From Treponema sp. (GTDB lineage Bacteria; Spirochaetota; Spirochaetia; Treponematales; Treponemataceae), in the NCBI GenBank assembly GCA_018384055.1, contig JAHAZL010000065.1, positions 1 to 8,629 on the forward strand: 8,629 nt of DNA. The letters run 5' to 3'. Shown here piece after piece: positions 1 to 6,616 of this stretch. A model generated the notes under the pieces. The model had not been told where the DNA came from. It did not search any database and saw nothing but the letters and a program-made list of their open reading frames with translations. The position numbers and the translations under genes were made by a program. Numbering within the stretch: the stretch's first letter is position 1; every line of letters begins with the position of its first letter.

Positions 1-139
1 TACTGTTGTAGATTTGTGGGAATGGGAACAATGCAGGAAGTTTCAAACTACATTTAAATTTCCTTCTGTAACATTACTCTTTAAATCCCTTTCATTTATA
101 CCGAAAATCTGTTAAATTCTGTCACAATAGAGGAAAAAT
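1..139. other. Left-edge stretch with no assignable gene
   Basis: No gene can be assigned. Forward frame 1 is open from the edge to a TAA at 55-57 and frame 2 from the edge to a TAA at 113-115, so the tail of an upstream gene could lie here, but neither short peptide is recognisable. The segment is AT-rich and leads into the hisB ribosome binding site (AGAGGA, 129-134). No convincing -35/-10 pair was found, so the hisB promoter may be weak, non-canonical or further upstream. Confidence 0.3.
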
Positions 140-754
140 ATGGCACGCATTGCAGAAATCGAACGCAACACTAAGGAAACTCAGATCAAGCTTAAATTGA
201 ACTTGGACGGCAGCGGTAAATGTACCGTAAAGAACCCGATCGGATTCTTCCACCACATGCTGAACTCTTTCTGCAAGCACGGAATGTTTGACCTGGACGG
301 AGAAATCAAGGGAGACCTTGAAGTAGACCAACATCACCTTATCGAGGATACTGGCATTGCTTTGGGACAGCTTTTTTCAAAGGCCCTTGGCGACTGCGCC
401 GGAATCAACCGCACAGGATGCTTCATCTACCCTATGGATGAAAGTCTCCTTCAGGCTGCCGTTGATTTTGGCGGACGCTCATTCTGCGTATGCAACGCAC
501 AGCTTACAAACATTCCTCTCGTTTCAATAAACGAAGGCAAGGAAAGCAGCTTCCAGACAGACTGCTTTGAAGACTTCTGGCAGGGATTTGCCAACGGTGC
601 AAAGTGCAACATTCACCTTGATACAATCCGCGGAAGAAGCGACCACCACAAGATGGAAGGACTTTTCAAGGCTGCGGCCCGTGCCATCAGAAGCGCAACG
701 GAAATCGACCCAAGGCGTGGCGGTGAAATACCAAGCACAAAGGGTGTAATTTAG
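140..754 (+). CDS. hisB: Imidazoleglycerol-phosphate dehydratase
   Basis: Catalyses dehydration of imidazole-glycerol phosphate to imidazole-acetol phosphate, a late step of histidine biosynthesis, in the cytoplasm. The 204-residue protein has the length of the monofunctional enzyme, without the histidinol-phosphatase domain fused in enterobacteria. The metal-binding motifs of the family are visible: GFFHHML (H38, H39), DQHHLIEDTG (H65, H66, E69, D70), and SDHHKMEGLFKAAARA (H169, H170, E173), which gives the duplicated His-His-x-x-Glu pattern of the di-manganese site. The usual Asn-Thr before the last HH is Ser-Asp here (S167, D168), a mild variant. The ATG start is supported by AGAGGA at 129-134, 5 bases upstream. 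No other his gene is in the window, so it is probably not in a complete his operon. Its TAG stop is embedded in a long stem-loop. Identification is secure. Confidence 0.97.
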   Translation: MARIAEIERNTKETQIKLKLNLDGSGKCTVKNPIGFFHHMLNSFCKHGMFDLDGEIKGDLEVDQHHLIEDTGIALGQLFSKALGDCAGINRTGCFIYPMDESLLQAAVDFGGRSFCVCNAQLTNIPLVSINEGKESSFQTDCFEDFWQGFANGAKCNIHLDTIRGRSDHHKMEGLFKAAARAIRSATEIDPRRGGEIPSTKGVI

Positions 755-788
755 GAATGAAAGTGCCTCCATGCACTTTCATTCCTAA
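751..788 (+). terminator. 16-bp perfect stem-loop at the hisB stop
   Basis: Arms 751-766 (TTAGGAATGAAAGTGC) and 773-788 are exact reverse complements around a six-base loop (CTCCAT). The stem contains the hisB stop codon (752-754). There is no T-run after it, so it is not a textbook Rho-independent terminator. It may act as a 3'-end stabiliser, a bidirectional terminator or a repeat element. The structure is seen directly; its function is inferred. Confidence 0.6.
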
Positions 789-848
789 GAGTATTGACTC
801 GTCCGCAGTCCGCGTCCGTTTTTGCTTTGCAAAAACCATCAATACTCT
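788..848. repeat. Nested inverted repeat with three GTCCG copies
   Basis: Outer arms AGAGTATTGA (788-797) and TCAATACTCT (839-848) pair perfectly. They enclose an inner 8-bp hairpin, GTTTTTGC (818-825) with GCAAAAAC (829-836), and three closely spaced GTCCG copies beginning at 801, 808 and 814. The element touches the preceding hisB hairpin. No protein reading is credible. It could be a small mobile palindromic element or a structured 3'-UTR. Confidence 0.5.
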
Positions 849-873
849 CAACATTAGATTGCTTTCCCTATGA

Positions 874-897
874 CACGACCTCCTGTCGTGAATTTTT
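874..897 (+). terminator. Terminator-like hairpin upstream of the Lrp-family gene
   Basis: CACGAC (874-879) pairs with GTCGTG (885-890) over the loop CTCCT, followed by AATTTTT (891-897). The short GC-containing stem plus T-run fits a weak intrinsic terminator. It could end transcription from hisB or act as an attenuator in the leader of the downstream regulator gene, 27 bases before its start codon. Confidence 0.45.
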
Positions 898-923
898 AGG
901 ACACTATATATAGAGGTATAATT

Positions 924-1421
924 ATGGACAGTTCAGAAGAAATCTTGAATCTCCTTCGCGACAACGCAAGAATCAGCGTTGAAGACATTTCCGCAATGAC
1001 AAAAAAGTCTGTGGAAGAAGTAAAAGCAATCATGAGCAAGCTCGAAAAAGACGGCATCATCATGAAGTACGCGACCATAATTAACCCAGCCAAGAACACA
1101 TCCGCGAAGCAGAAAGTTCGCGCCGAAATCGAACTTTCAGTTCAGCCTGAAAGGGAACACGGCTTTGACGGAATTGCAGACAGAATCTACAGATTCCCAC
1201 AGGTTAAATCCCTTTACCTTATGAGTGCAGACAACTATGACCTTAAGGTAGTTGTTGAAGGCGACAACAACCAGGACATTTTTAACTTTGTTGCAAGAAA
1301 ACTTGCAACCCTTCAGGGAGTGCGCGCAACAAGGACACACTTTCTGATGCAGATTTACAAGGAAAACGACATCGTTTATGTAGACGATGATCGCGACAAC
1401 AGAGAAGCATTCTCAAGTTAA
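924..1421 (+). CDS. Lrp/AsnC-family transcriptional regulator
   Basis: Predicted DNA-binding regulator of amino-acid metabolism, 165 residues, the usual size for the family. Residues 1-55 form the winged helix-turn-helix (ISVEDISAMTKKSVEEVKAI, then KLEKDGIIMKY, the typical end of an AsnC-type HTH). Residues about 64-145 form the RAM ligand-binding and oligomerisation domain, with alternating strands (KVRAEIELSV, VKSLYLMSADNYDLKVVVEG) and a helix (IFNFVARKLATLQGV). The tail after about 150 is acidic. The ATG is preceded by AGAGG (912-916) at good spacing. The next gene on the same strand is a class I aminotransferase, so this is probably its local regulator; Lrp-family genes often sit next to their targets and respond to amino acids. 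The effector cannot be told from the sequence. Confidence 0.93.
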   Translation: MDSSEEILNLLRDNARISVEDISAMTKKSVEEVKAIMSKLEKDGIIMKYATIINPAKNTSAKQKVRAEIELSVQPEREHGFDGIADRIYRFPQVKSLYLMSADNYDLKVVVEGDNNQDIFNFVARKLATLQGVRATRTHFLMQIYKENDIVYVDDDRDNREAFSS

Positions 1422-1423
1422 AG

Positions 1424-1457
1424 GACGAATTCCAAAAGTAAACTTTTGAAATTCGTC
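1424..1457 (+). terminator. Long stem-loop directly after the Lrp-family gene
   Basis: GACGAATTCCAAAAGT (1424-1439) pairs with 1442-1457 over 16 positions with a single mismatch (C1433 opposite A1449... region) and almost no loop. It begins 2 bases after the stop codon. There is no downstream T-run, so terminator function is uncertain; a 3'-end processing or stabilising hairpin is equally possible. Confidence 0.5.
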
Positions 1458-1458
1458 T

Positions 1459-1487
1459 ATCCAAGTCGCAAAAACTGCGACTTGGAT
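1459..1487 (+). terminator. Second tandem stem-loop, 12-bp perfect stem
   Basis: ATCCAAGTCGCA (1459-1470) and TGCGACTTGGAT (1476-1487) are exact reverse complements around AAAAC. It follows the preceding hairpin after one base. Together they separate the regulator gene from the aminotransferase gene. No T-run follows, only AT-rich sequence that could hold the aminotransferase promoter (TATAAA at 1496-1501, no good -35). Confidence 0.5.
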
Positions 1488-1532
1488 CATAGCTTTATAA
1501 AATACGTTTTTACTTAAAGGATTATACAAACA

Positions 1533-2705
1533 ATGAATACAAGACCAGATAAATTCAGCTCACTTATGGAAAAAACTCCACCAAGTGGCATCCGTAAATT
1601 TTTTGAAATGCTCATCGGACACGATGATGTAATTTCCCTTTCCGTTGGTGAACCGGACTTCCCGACACCGTGGTGCATCCGTGAAGAAGCTTTCTACCAT
1701 CTTGAAAAAGGACACACAAGCTATACTTCAAACTGGGGCCTCATCGAACTCCGCGAAGAAATTTCTAAATACATGAGCCGCTATGACCTTCACTACAATC
1801 CTAAGGATGAAATCCTCATTACTGTAGGTGCTTCCGAAGGTGTTGATGCGGTTCTCCGTGCAATCCTAAACCCAGGCGACGAAATCATCATTGCACAGCC
1901 TTGCTACGTTAACTATGCTCCTCTTGCAGAACTCTGCCAGGTAAAGGCTATTCCGCTCGACACAAGCGTTAACGGCTACTACCCTACTGCAAAACAGATT
2001 GAAGAACTCATTACTCCAAAAACAAAAGCAGTCATGATCTGTTCCCCAAATAATCCGACGGGAACAATGATTCCCCGCGATGAACTTGGAAAGATTGCAG
2101 AAGTTGTAAAGAAGCATCAGATTTGGGTTATCAGCGATGAAATCTACTGTGAACTTGCATACGACAACAGCGAACATGTTTCCATCGGTTCTTTCCCTGA
2201 AATGAAAGACTATACAATCATCCTCAACGGATTCTCTAAGTCTTTTGCCATGACAGGATGGAGAATCGGTTACATTGCCGCTCCATCGGATCTGCTCAAG
2301 CAGGTTGTAAAGCTCCACGGATACAACACAATCTGTGCTCCAATTTTCAGCCAGTATGCAGCTGCAGAGGGTCTGCGCAACAGCTGGGACGAAGTTGAAA
2401 AGATGCGCGTAAGCTACCAGCAGCGCCGCAACCTTATGTACAAGGCTTTCTGCGATATGGGACTTCCCGTTCCGGAACCAACAGGGGCCTTCTACATGTT
2501 CCCTGACATTTCTTCAACAGGGCTTACTTCAGAAGAATTCGCAACCCAGCTTTTCCAGAAGTACAATGTTGCCGTAGTTCCGGGAAGCGTATTCGGCCTT
2601 GGTGGCGAAGGACACATCCGCTGCTGTTACGCAACGGCCATCGACAAAATCAAGGTTGCCCTTGATAAAATCGCTGAATTTGTTGAAGAATTGAAGAAAA
2701 ACTAA
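1533..2705 (+). CDS. Class I pyridoxal-phosphate aminotransferase
   Basis: Cytoplasmic fold-type I PLP enzyme, 390 residues, standard family length. Visible signatures are the substrate loop region SVGEPDFPTP (37-46), SPNNPTG (171-177, N174 contacting PLP), SDEIY (201-205, D202 pairing with the pyridine nitrogen and Y205 with the PLP oxygen), the Schiff-base lysine K236 in NGFSKSFAMTGWRIGY (with R244), and R363 in HIRCCYA, which would bind the substrate carboxylate. This pattern matches the aspartate/aromatic/PatA-like branch (subgroup I-gamma type) rather than HisC. The amino donor cannot be fixed by eye; aromatic amino acids or aspartate are the likeliest. The start ATG has AAAGGA at 1516-1521, a somewhat long spacing of 11. 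It follows the Lrp-type regulator, which probably controls it, and precedes the TPR gene by 59 bases. Confidence 0.95.
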   Translation: MNTRPDKFSSLMEKTPPSGIRKFFEMLIGHDDVISLSVGEPDFPTPWCIREEAFYHLEKGHTSYTSNWGLIELREEISKYMSRYDLHYNPKDEILITVGASEGVDAVLRAILNPGDEIIIAQPCYVNYAPLAELCQVKAIPLDTSVNGYYPTAKQIEELITPKTKAVMICSPNNPTGTMIPRDELGKIAEVVKKHQIWVISDEIYCELAYDNSEHVSIGSFPEMKDYTIILNGFSKSFAMTGWRIGYIAAPSDLLKQVVKLHGYNTICAPIFSQYAAAEGLRNSWDEVEKMRVSYQQRRNLMYKAFCDMGLPVPEPTGAFYMFPDISSTGLTSEEFATQLFQKYNVAVVPGSVFGLGGEGHIRCCYATAIDKIKVALDKIAEFVEELKKN

Positions 2706-2710
2706 ATTTC

Positions 2711-2728
2711 TGCCGATATCTGCCGATA
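2711..2728. repeat. Short direct repeat TGCCGATA x2
   Basis: TGCCGATA occurs at 2711-2718 and 2721-2728 between the aminotransferase stop and the TPR gene start. It could be a protein-binding tandem site or chance; nothing else supports a role. Confidence 0.25.
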
Positions 2729-2764
2729 ATAGAAAAGGAAAGTTTTTTATTAAAGGTATAAGTC

Positions 2765-4099
2765 ATGTCATTTCTAATCGCAGCAGTTATCATGATTGCT
2801 CTTTGTGCTGTCCTCACCCTTTTTATGGGAAAGAAAGAGCCCAAGAAAGGCAGCGGCACAAAGAACAAGGCACAGATCATTAAAGAAGCAAATAAAAGGC
2901 TTGCAAAAAATCCTCACGATCCTCTCGGACTTATCCCCCTCGGTGAAGTTTATTTTGAAAGTCAGTTGTGGGACAAGGCATTTACTGTTTACAGCGACCT
3001 TGTAAAACTTGCCCTTGCAAACAAAGACGGAACAATCGACCTTTACAATTCATTCCTACGCCAGGGAATCACTGCCCTTAAACTTGACAAGCTTCCGGAA
3101 GCAACTCAAAGCCTCATCAACGCAACAAAAATGAACAGCATTGCCTTTGAACCAAACTATTACCTTGGACAGACAATGTCAAAGCTTGAGCAGTATGACA
3201 AGGCAATTCCTCTTTTCAAGAAAGCTCTCCTTGCAAAACCGGAAGCTTCTGAAATCTACATGCAGCTTGGACTTTGCTATTACAAGGCAAGAAAATACCG
3301 TGACAGCCTCCCTTGCTTCAAGAAAGCTTTGGATGAAGATCCTGGAAACAAGGAAGCTCTTTTTAATATGGCAGATGCCATGTCCAACGAAGGTCATCCG
3401 GAAAAAGCCATCAAGGTTTTCATGCACCTTAGGGCAGACCCGGTTTACGGTCCTCGTTCATGTCTTCAGGCAGGTCAGTACCATGCAAAAATTTCCGATT
3501 CAAATTCCGCAATTCAGGATTTTGAAATCGGCCTCAAGCACGAATCTACTCCTCCTGAAATCAAGATTGAACTTGAATACAACCTTGCCCGCTGCTACTT
3601 TGAAAAAAACATGATTCAGAAAGGCCTTATGATGTGCAAGTCCATCCGTGCAAAGAATGCAAACTACAAGGATGTTAATACCCTCATCAGCCGCTATCAG
3701 GAATTGAACCAGAACTCCAACCTTCAGATTTACGTTTCCGCAAACTCCAGCGACTTTGTTACATTGTGCCGCAAGTTCATCATGACAAAGTACAAGAATT
3801 CTACAGTCAAGATTCAGAGCATTGATGTTGATGTCCTCTATACAGATATTCTTTCAGAAATCTATTCTTCAAAATGGGAAGATGTTGCACTGTTCCGCTT
3901 CTTCAGAACTACAGGAGCAACAGGCGAAATCTATGTGCGTGAATTCCACGGACACATGAGCGATGTAAAGGCTGCTCGCGGATTCTGTATCAGCGCCGGA
4001 ACCTTTACGGAAGAAGCGCGAAAGTACATTGAAGGCCGTCCAATCGACCTGATTGAAAAGAACGAACTTACAAAGATCCTGAAGCAAATCACAATTTAG
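2765..4099 (+). CDS. Membrane-anchored TPR protein with degenerate Mrr-like nuclease domain
   Basis: 444 residues. Residues 3-21 are an uninterrupted hydrophobic segment followed by a very basic stretch (GKKEPKKGSGTKNK), an N-terminal membrane anchor with the bulk probably cytoplasmic. From about 53 to 315 come tetratricopeptide repeats; clear units lie near 128-161, 162-195 and 196-229 (for example YKARKYRDSLPCFKKALDEDP), a protein-binding scaffold. From about 328 to 444 the pattern resembles the restriction-endonuclease-like Mrr fold: a helix, an acidic WEDVALFRF strand, a GEIYVREFHGHM strand, then GFCISAGTFTEEARKYIEGRPIDLIEKNELTKIL, which matches the typical end of Mrr-type domains. The usual Q-x-K after the Asp strand reads R-E-F, so catalysis is probably lost. 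Start ATG has TAAAGG at 2751-2756. It is possibly cotranscribed with the aminotransferase. The exact partner is unknown. Confidence 0.85.
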   Translation: MSFLIAAVIMIALCAVLTLFMGKKEPKKGSGTKNKAQIIKEANKRLAKNPHDPLGLIPLGEVYFESQLWDKAFTVYSDLVKLALANKDGTIDLYNSFLRQGITALKLDKLPEATQSLINATKMNSIAFEPNYYLGQTMSKLEQYDKAIPLFKKALLAKPEASEIYMQLGLCYYKARKYRDSLPCFKKALDEDPGNKEALFNMADAMSNEGHPEKAIKVFMHLRADPVYGPRSCLQAGQYHAKISDSNSAIQDFEIGLKHESTPPEIKIELEYNLARCYFEKNMIQKGLMMCKSIRAKNANYKDVNTLISRYQELNQNSNLQIYVSANSSDFVTLCRKFIMTKYKNSTVKIQSIDVDVLYTDILSEIYSSKWEDVALFRFFRTTGATGEIYVREFHGHMSDVKAARGFCISAGTFTEEARKYIEGRPIDLIEKNELTKILKQITI

Positions 4100-4100
4100 C

Positions 4101-4146
4101 ATTGCACTGAAAAACATTTAGATAAGTATAAAATTTCCAGTGTAAT
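4101..4146 (+). terminator. Weak inverted repeat after the TPR gene
   Basis: ATTGCACTG (4101-4109) can pair with CAGTGTAAT (4138-4146), nine pairs including one G-U, over a 28-base AT-rich loop. It lies just after the stop codon between convergent genes. The stability is low, so its role as terminator is tentative. Confidence 0.25.
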
Positions 4147-4150
4147 TATC

Positions 4151-4182
4151 GTCATTGCGAGCCGGAACGGCGTGGCAATCCA
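4151..4182. repeat. Dispersed palindromic repeat (GTCATTGCGAG...GGCAATCC type)
   Basis: GTCATTGCGAGCC followed by GGAAC and GGCGTGGCAATCC forms an imperfect hairpin: ATTGC (4154-4158) pairs with GCAAT (4175-4179) and GCC (4161-4163) with GGC (4169-4171). From memory, intergenic palindromes of this consensus occur in many copies in unrelated bacteria. The location between two convergent genes is typical. Copy number in this genome cannot be seen here. Confidence 0.65.
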
Positions 4183-4272
4183 TATTCCTGTTGAACCCAA
4201 AACAACTTCAGGCATTTAATTCCTCATGATTTACAACAAAAAAATTGGAACTTCCTGAAATCTTAAATATTT

Positions 4273-4911
4273 TTATTTCTTTACCACCACAAGATTGCGC
4301 TCGTGGTCTTCAAGGAAAGGAACCGAAAGCTTTATCTTCTCGTAATACGGAACAAGGAATTTAACCTCTTCCATTTCCGCAAGAATCTTTTCTTCACGGG
4401 CCTTGTAGGCTGCAAGATGACCGCCTTTCTTAAGCATCTTCAAAAGCCATTTGGTAATTTTCTTGTCAAAAGGATGGAAGGCGCGGAAAACTTCGACTTC
4501 AAAAAGTTCTGGCTCAACAAGATCAACCTGCTTGCAAAGGACGCGCACGTTCTTAAGGTTCATTGCCTTGATGGCACTTTCAAGGAAGGCACAGCGTTTT
4601 TCCATGCGTTCAACAAGGGTAAAGCCTGCGTTTGGAAAAGCAACGGCAAGAGGAATTCCAGGGCAACCGCCACCGCTACCAATATCACCAACTGCAGTTC
4701 CGTCTTTAATGAGGCCGGAAAGATATGGGGCAGCAGCAAGGGAATCAAGGACATGGTTAACATAAAGTTCGTCCTCATCGTCTGCCTTCATCAAATTGTA
4801 GGTCTTGTTGAATTCCATAACGCAACTGCAGTAAGCCTCAAGCTGTGCAATCTGCCCGACTGAAAAATCAAGGGAAAGTTTTTTAAGCCCTTCGGAAAGT
4901 TTTGCGTTCAT
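4273..4911 (-). CDS. rsmG: 16S rRNA (guanine-527-N7)-methyltransferase RsmG (GidB)
   Basis: Methylates N7 of G527 in 16S rRNA using S-adenosylmethionine; loss gives low-level streptomycin resistance in other bacteria. The 212-residue protein has the family's length. Motifs are FNKTYNLM (35-41 region), NHVLDSL (52-58), the SAM-binding glycine loop GDIGSGGGCPGIPLA (75-89), the acidic end of strand 2 LVER (99-102), VFRAFHPF (141-148, in place of the usual ARA segment) and LLKKGG-type turn (MLKKGGHLAAYK, 159-170). The ATG at 4911 is preferred over an in-frame TTG at 4932: AAAGGA lies 6 bases before the ATG, while the TTG has no site and lies inside the preceding gene. The start is one base after the upstream gene's TAG, so translation is probably coupled. 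It is the last gene of a three-gene operon. Confidence 0.95.
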   Translation of the reverse strand: MNAKLSEGLKKLSLDFSVGQIAQLEAYCSCVMEFNKTYNLMKADDEDELYVNHVLDSLAAAPYLSGLIKDGTAVGDIGSGGGCPGIPLAVAFPNAGFTLVERMEKRCAFLESAIKAMNLKNVRVLCKQVDLVEPELFEVEVFRAFHPFDKKITKWLLKMLKKGGHLAAYKAREEKILAEMEEVKFLVPYYEKIKLSVPFLEDHERNLVVVKK

Positions 4912-4912
4912 T

Positions 4913-5812
4913 CTAGTTCCTTTTTTCACCAAGGTCGATTAAAAGTTCCATCTTCCAGTCCTGGTCATTGGTTCGCATGGTAACAAGATTTCCAGTGCGG
5001 ACTGCCGAAAGCTGAGGACGCTTTGAAAGCTGATAAAGGAAAGAATACTCGTTAAGATAATCCTGGGTAACGCTTGTAGCGGCATTGTAATTAACTGCAC
5101 TGTGTTCCCCTGAAGAATTCTTAAAGAGCATGTGGAAGGTCTCAGTCCTGTTCTTGCCGTCGCTCATGTAGCGTCTGTCGCCAGTAACAAGGAAAGAACC
5201 GTCGTGCTGAATGTCTGAAATGTAAATCTTGCCGCAGGTCTTAAGGATGTCGTAGTTGTTCACGCTGAACCTTAAGATTCTTGAAGAAGCCTTTTCCGCA
5301 GCGGAAGAAAGGGTATTGCTTGAAACAACCGGTGCCGAAGCAACGATGGTGACAGGCTTTGCCGCAGGAAGTTCCTTAGTGTTCTTCTTGATCTCTTCAA
5401 TTTCTGTAAGGACCTTCTCCAGGATTTCCTTTGTTTCCGAAGTAGTCTGGGTTGTATATATGCTGCCAGGCAAAGCAGAGCCGGTGATGTTTCCCAAAAG
5501 GCCCATGCTGCTCAAGGCAGAAATCTCGCTTGCCGTAAGGGTCGAAGGAAGCTTCTTTGCAACCTCGCTCTTCTTTTCTTCTGCCTGTTCCGAGCCGTCA
5601 TTGCTTTCAGACTTGGAATCCTTTTTCTTGCCTACATTGAGTCCCTGATTCTGGAAAGTCGGAACATAGAAACCGCTTCCGATTGTAGGCGAACTTACAG
5701 TAGGCATGGAAGGCGCCGTAACCGAACCGAATCCACCGAAAGACGACTGGGCATAAAGGCATGAAGCAGCAAATGCAACACCGCCAACAAAAATTTTCTT
5801 ATAGGCTTGCAA
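4913..5812 (-). CDS. Exported or lipidated hypothetical protein, TTG start
   Basis: Not a recognised family. The proposed TTG start at 5812 has an ideal Shine-Dalgarno GGAGG (5823-5819 on the minus strand) 6 bases upstream and yields a compact signal peptide: QAYKK, hydrophobic IFVGGVAFAA, then SCLYAQ. Cleavage could be after LYA (signal peptidase I), or at AAS-C as a relaxed spirochaete lipobox. The 299-residue product then has a Ser/Gly/Pro-rich stretch (23-60), a charged Lys/Glu/Ser linker (61-88), a likely coiled helix ETKEILEKVLTEIEEIKKN (126-144), an Ala/Ser/Val linker, and a beta-rich C-terminal domain (about 178-299) with RILRFSVNNYDIL and GKIYISDI strands. The upstream ATG at 5827 lacks a ribosome site. 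It overlaps the preceding gene by 14 bases and abuts rsmG. It is probably a periplasmic or envelope protein. Confidence 0.75.
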   Translation of the reverse strand: MQAYKKIFVGGVAFAASCLYAQSSFGGFGSVTAPSMPTVSSPTIGSGFYVPTFQNQGLNVGKKKDSKSESNDGSEQAEEKKSEVAKKLPSTLTASEISALSSMGLLGNITGSALPGSIYTTQTTSETKEILEKVLTEIEEIKKNTKELPAAKPVTIVASAPVVSSNTLSSAAEKASSRILRFSVNNYDILKTCGKIYISDIQHDGSFLVTGDRRYMSDGKNRTETFHMLFKNSSGEHSAVNYNAATSVTQDYLNEYSFLYQLSKRPQLSAVRTGNLVTMRTNDQDWKMELLIDLGEKRN

Positions 5813-6608
5813 GACTTTCCTCCACATATTCAAGACGCTGTGTAAGTTCACTGATGGTTCTTGTAAGGCGTGCGCGTTCTTTTTCAAGTTTTTCCTTGGG
5901 ATCGATTTCCTTGGCTTTCTTCTTCATCATGGCAATGACACTGTCCGGACTTTTGCCGCTCTTGATGGCCTCTACTGCCTTTGCCTTTTCATCGGCCTTT
6001 TTTATTCCGGCAACAATCTTCATGTTGTCGTAGCCAAGCTCTGCATCCTCGTCCGGAAGCATGCCGACTTTCTTTGCAGTCTTAACCGTAGTGCGCGGAA
6101 TCTGAAGGACACGGTCAATGTAGTCTTCGTAGCGGATGTTGGCCTGTTCGCAAAGGGCCTGTGCCTTGATCAAAGTGCGCCCAAGTTCAATCATGATCTG
6201 TCCGTTTGGACCGATGTATTTTTCCTTGATTTCCTTTGTAAGGGCTTCAAGTTCAGGAGAGAGGGCCATGTCCAGCTTGTAGTATCCCTTCTGTTCCGCA
6301 ACCTCAAGCAATGCATGGAATTTTGCCCAGAAAGCATTGGTGTGGCTCTTTGAACAGTGAGGAGGTTCCTTGCCGCCATTGGCAATGATGTCCTGTTCGT
6401 TGTTCAGGTGGTGAGTATATTCGTGAATTGCAGTATAGATCAATTCATTGTCTGTCTTAAAGTTTTTATTGTGCAGAAGGATTTCCCTTGTGTCAGGCTT
6501 ATAAAGTCCGTTGACCCTCTTGCTGTCCTTTCCCGTCATGACTACGGTAAAATCCAGTTCCGACGGCTCAATATCAAGAAGCATTTCCTTAATTTTTTCG
6601 TTATCCAT
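5799..6608 (-). CDS. HExxHH putative zinc metallopeptidase-like protein with coiled coil
   Basis: 269 residues, first gene of the minus-strand operon. The N-terminal half looks like a small SprT- or IrrE-like metallopeptidase core: a beta stretch REILLHN (41-47), then ELIYTAIHEYTHHLN (55-69) with the zinc-binding H62-E63-x-x-H66, followed by CSKSHTNAFWAKFHALLE (85-102) where H89 could be the third ligand. Residues about 145-182 (AQALCEQANIRYEDYIDRVL, then IPRTTVKTAKKV) look like a helix-turn-helix-like bundle, and 238-268 is a charged coiled coil. No signal peptide is present, so it is cytoplasmic. There is no Shine-Dalgarno before the ATG; TATAAT lies 9-14 bases upstream, hinting at a near-leaderless message. 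A role in proteolysis or regulation is inferred only; the family is not recognised with certainty. Confidence 0.8.
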   Translation of the reverse strand: MDNEKIKEMLLDIEPSELDFTVVMTGKDSKRVNGLYKPDTREILLHNKNFKTDNELIYTAIHEYTHHLNNEQDIIANGGKEPPHCSKSHTNAFWAKFHALLEVAEQKGYYKLDMALSPELEALTKEIKEKYIGPNGQIMIELGRTLIKAQALCEQANIRYEDYIDRVLQIPRTTVKTAKKVGMLPDEDAELGYDNMKIVAGIKKADEKAKAVEAIKSGKSPDSVIAMMKKKAKEIDPKEKLEKERARLTRTISELTQRLEYVEESLASL

Positions 6609-6616
6609 AGGGAAAT

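Noticed and set aside
905..910. TATATA as -10 box of the Lrp-family gene
   Set aside because: It would place the transcription start at or after the AGAGG ribosome site at 912-916, removing the site, and has no -35.
751..1487. CRISPR array suggested by several repeats
   Set aside because: The repeats are inverted hairpins of different sequence, with no regularly spaced direct repeats and no cas genes.
1866..2318. 150-residue open frame on the - strand
   Set aside because: It is antisense to the aminotransferase catalytic core and shows no family motif.
3141..3614. 157-residue open frame on the + strand
   Set aside because: It is an out-of-frame reading of the TPR gene; the repeats in the other frame are clear.
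4303..4863. 186-residue open frame on the + strand
   Set aside because: It is antisense to rsmG, whose motifs are unambiguous, and has no recognisable domain or ribosome site.
4912..4932. Extended N-terminus of RsmG from TTG 4932
   Set aside because: There is no ribosome site for it, while ATG 4911 has AAAGGA at 6-base spacing and follows the upstream stop by one base.
5256..5648. 130-residue open frame on the + strand
   Set aside because: It lies opposite the exported hypothetical gene, which has a signal peptide, ribosome site and operon context; the + frame is a compositional shadow.
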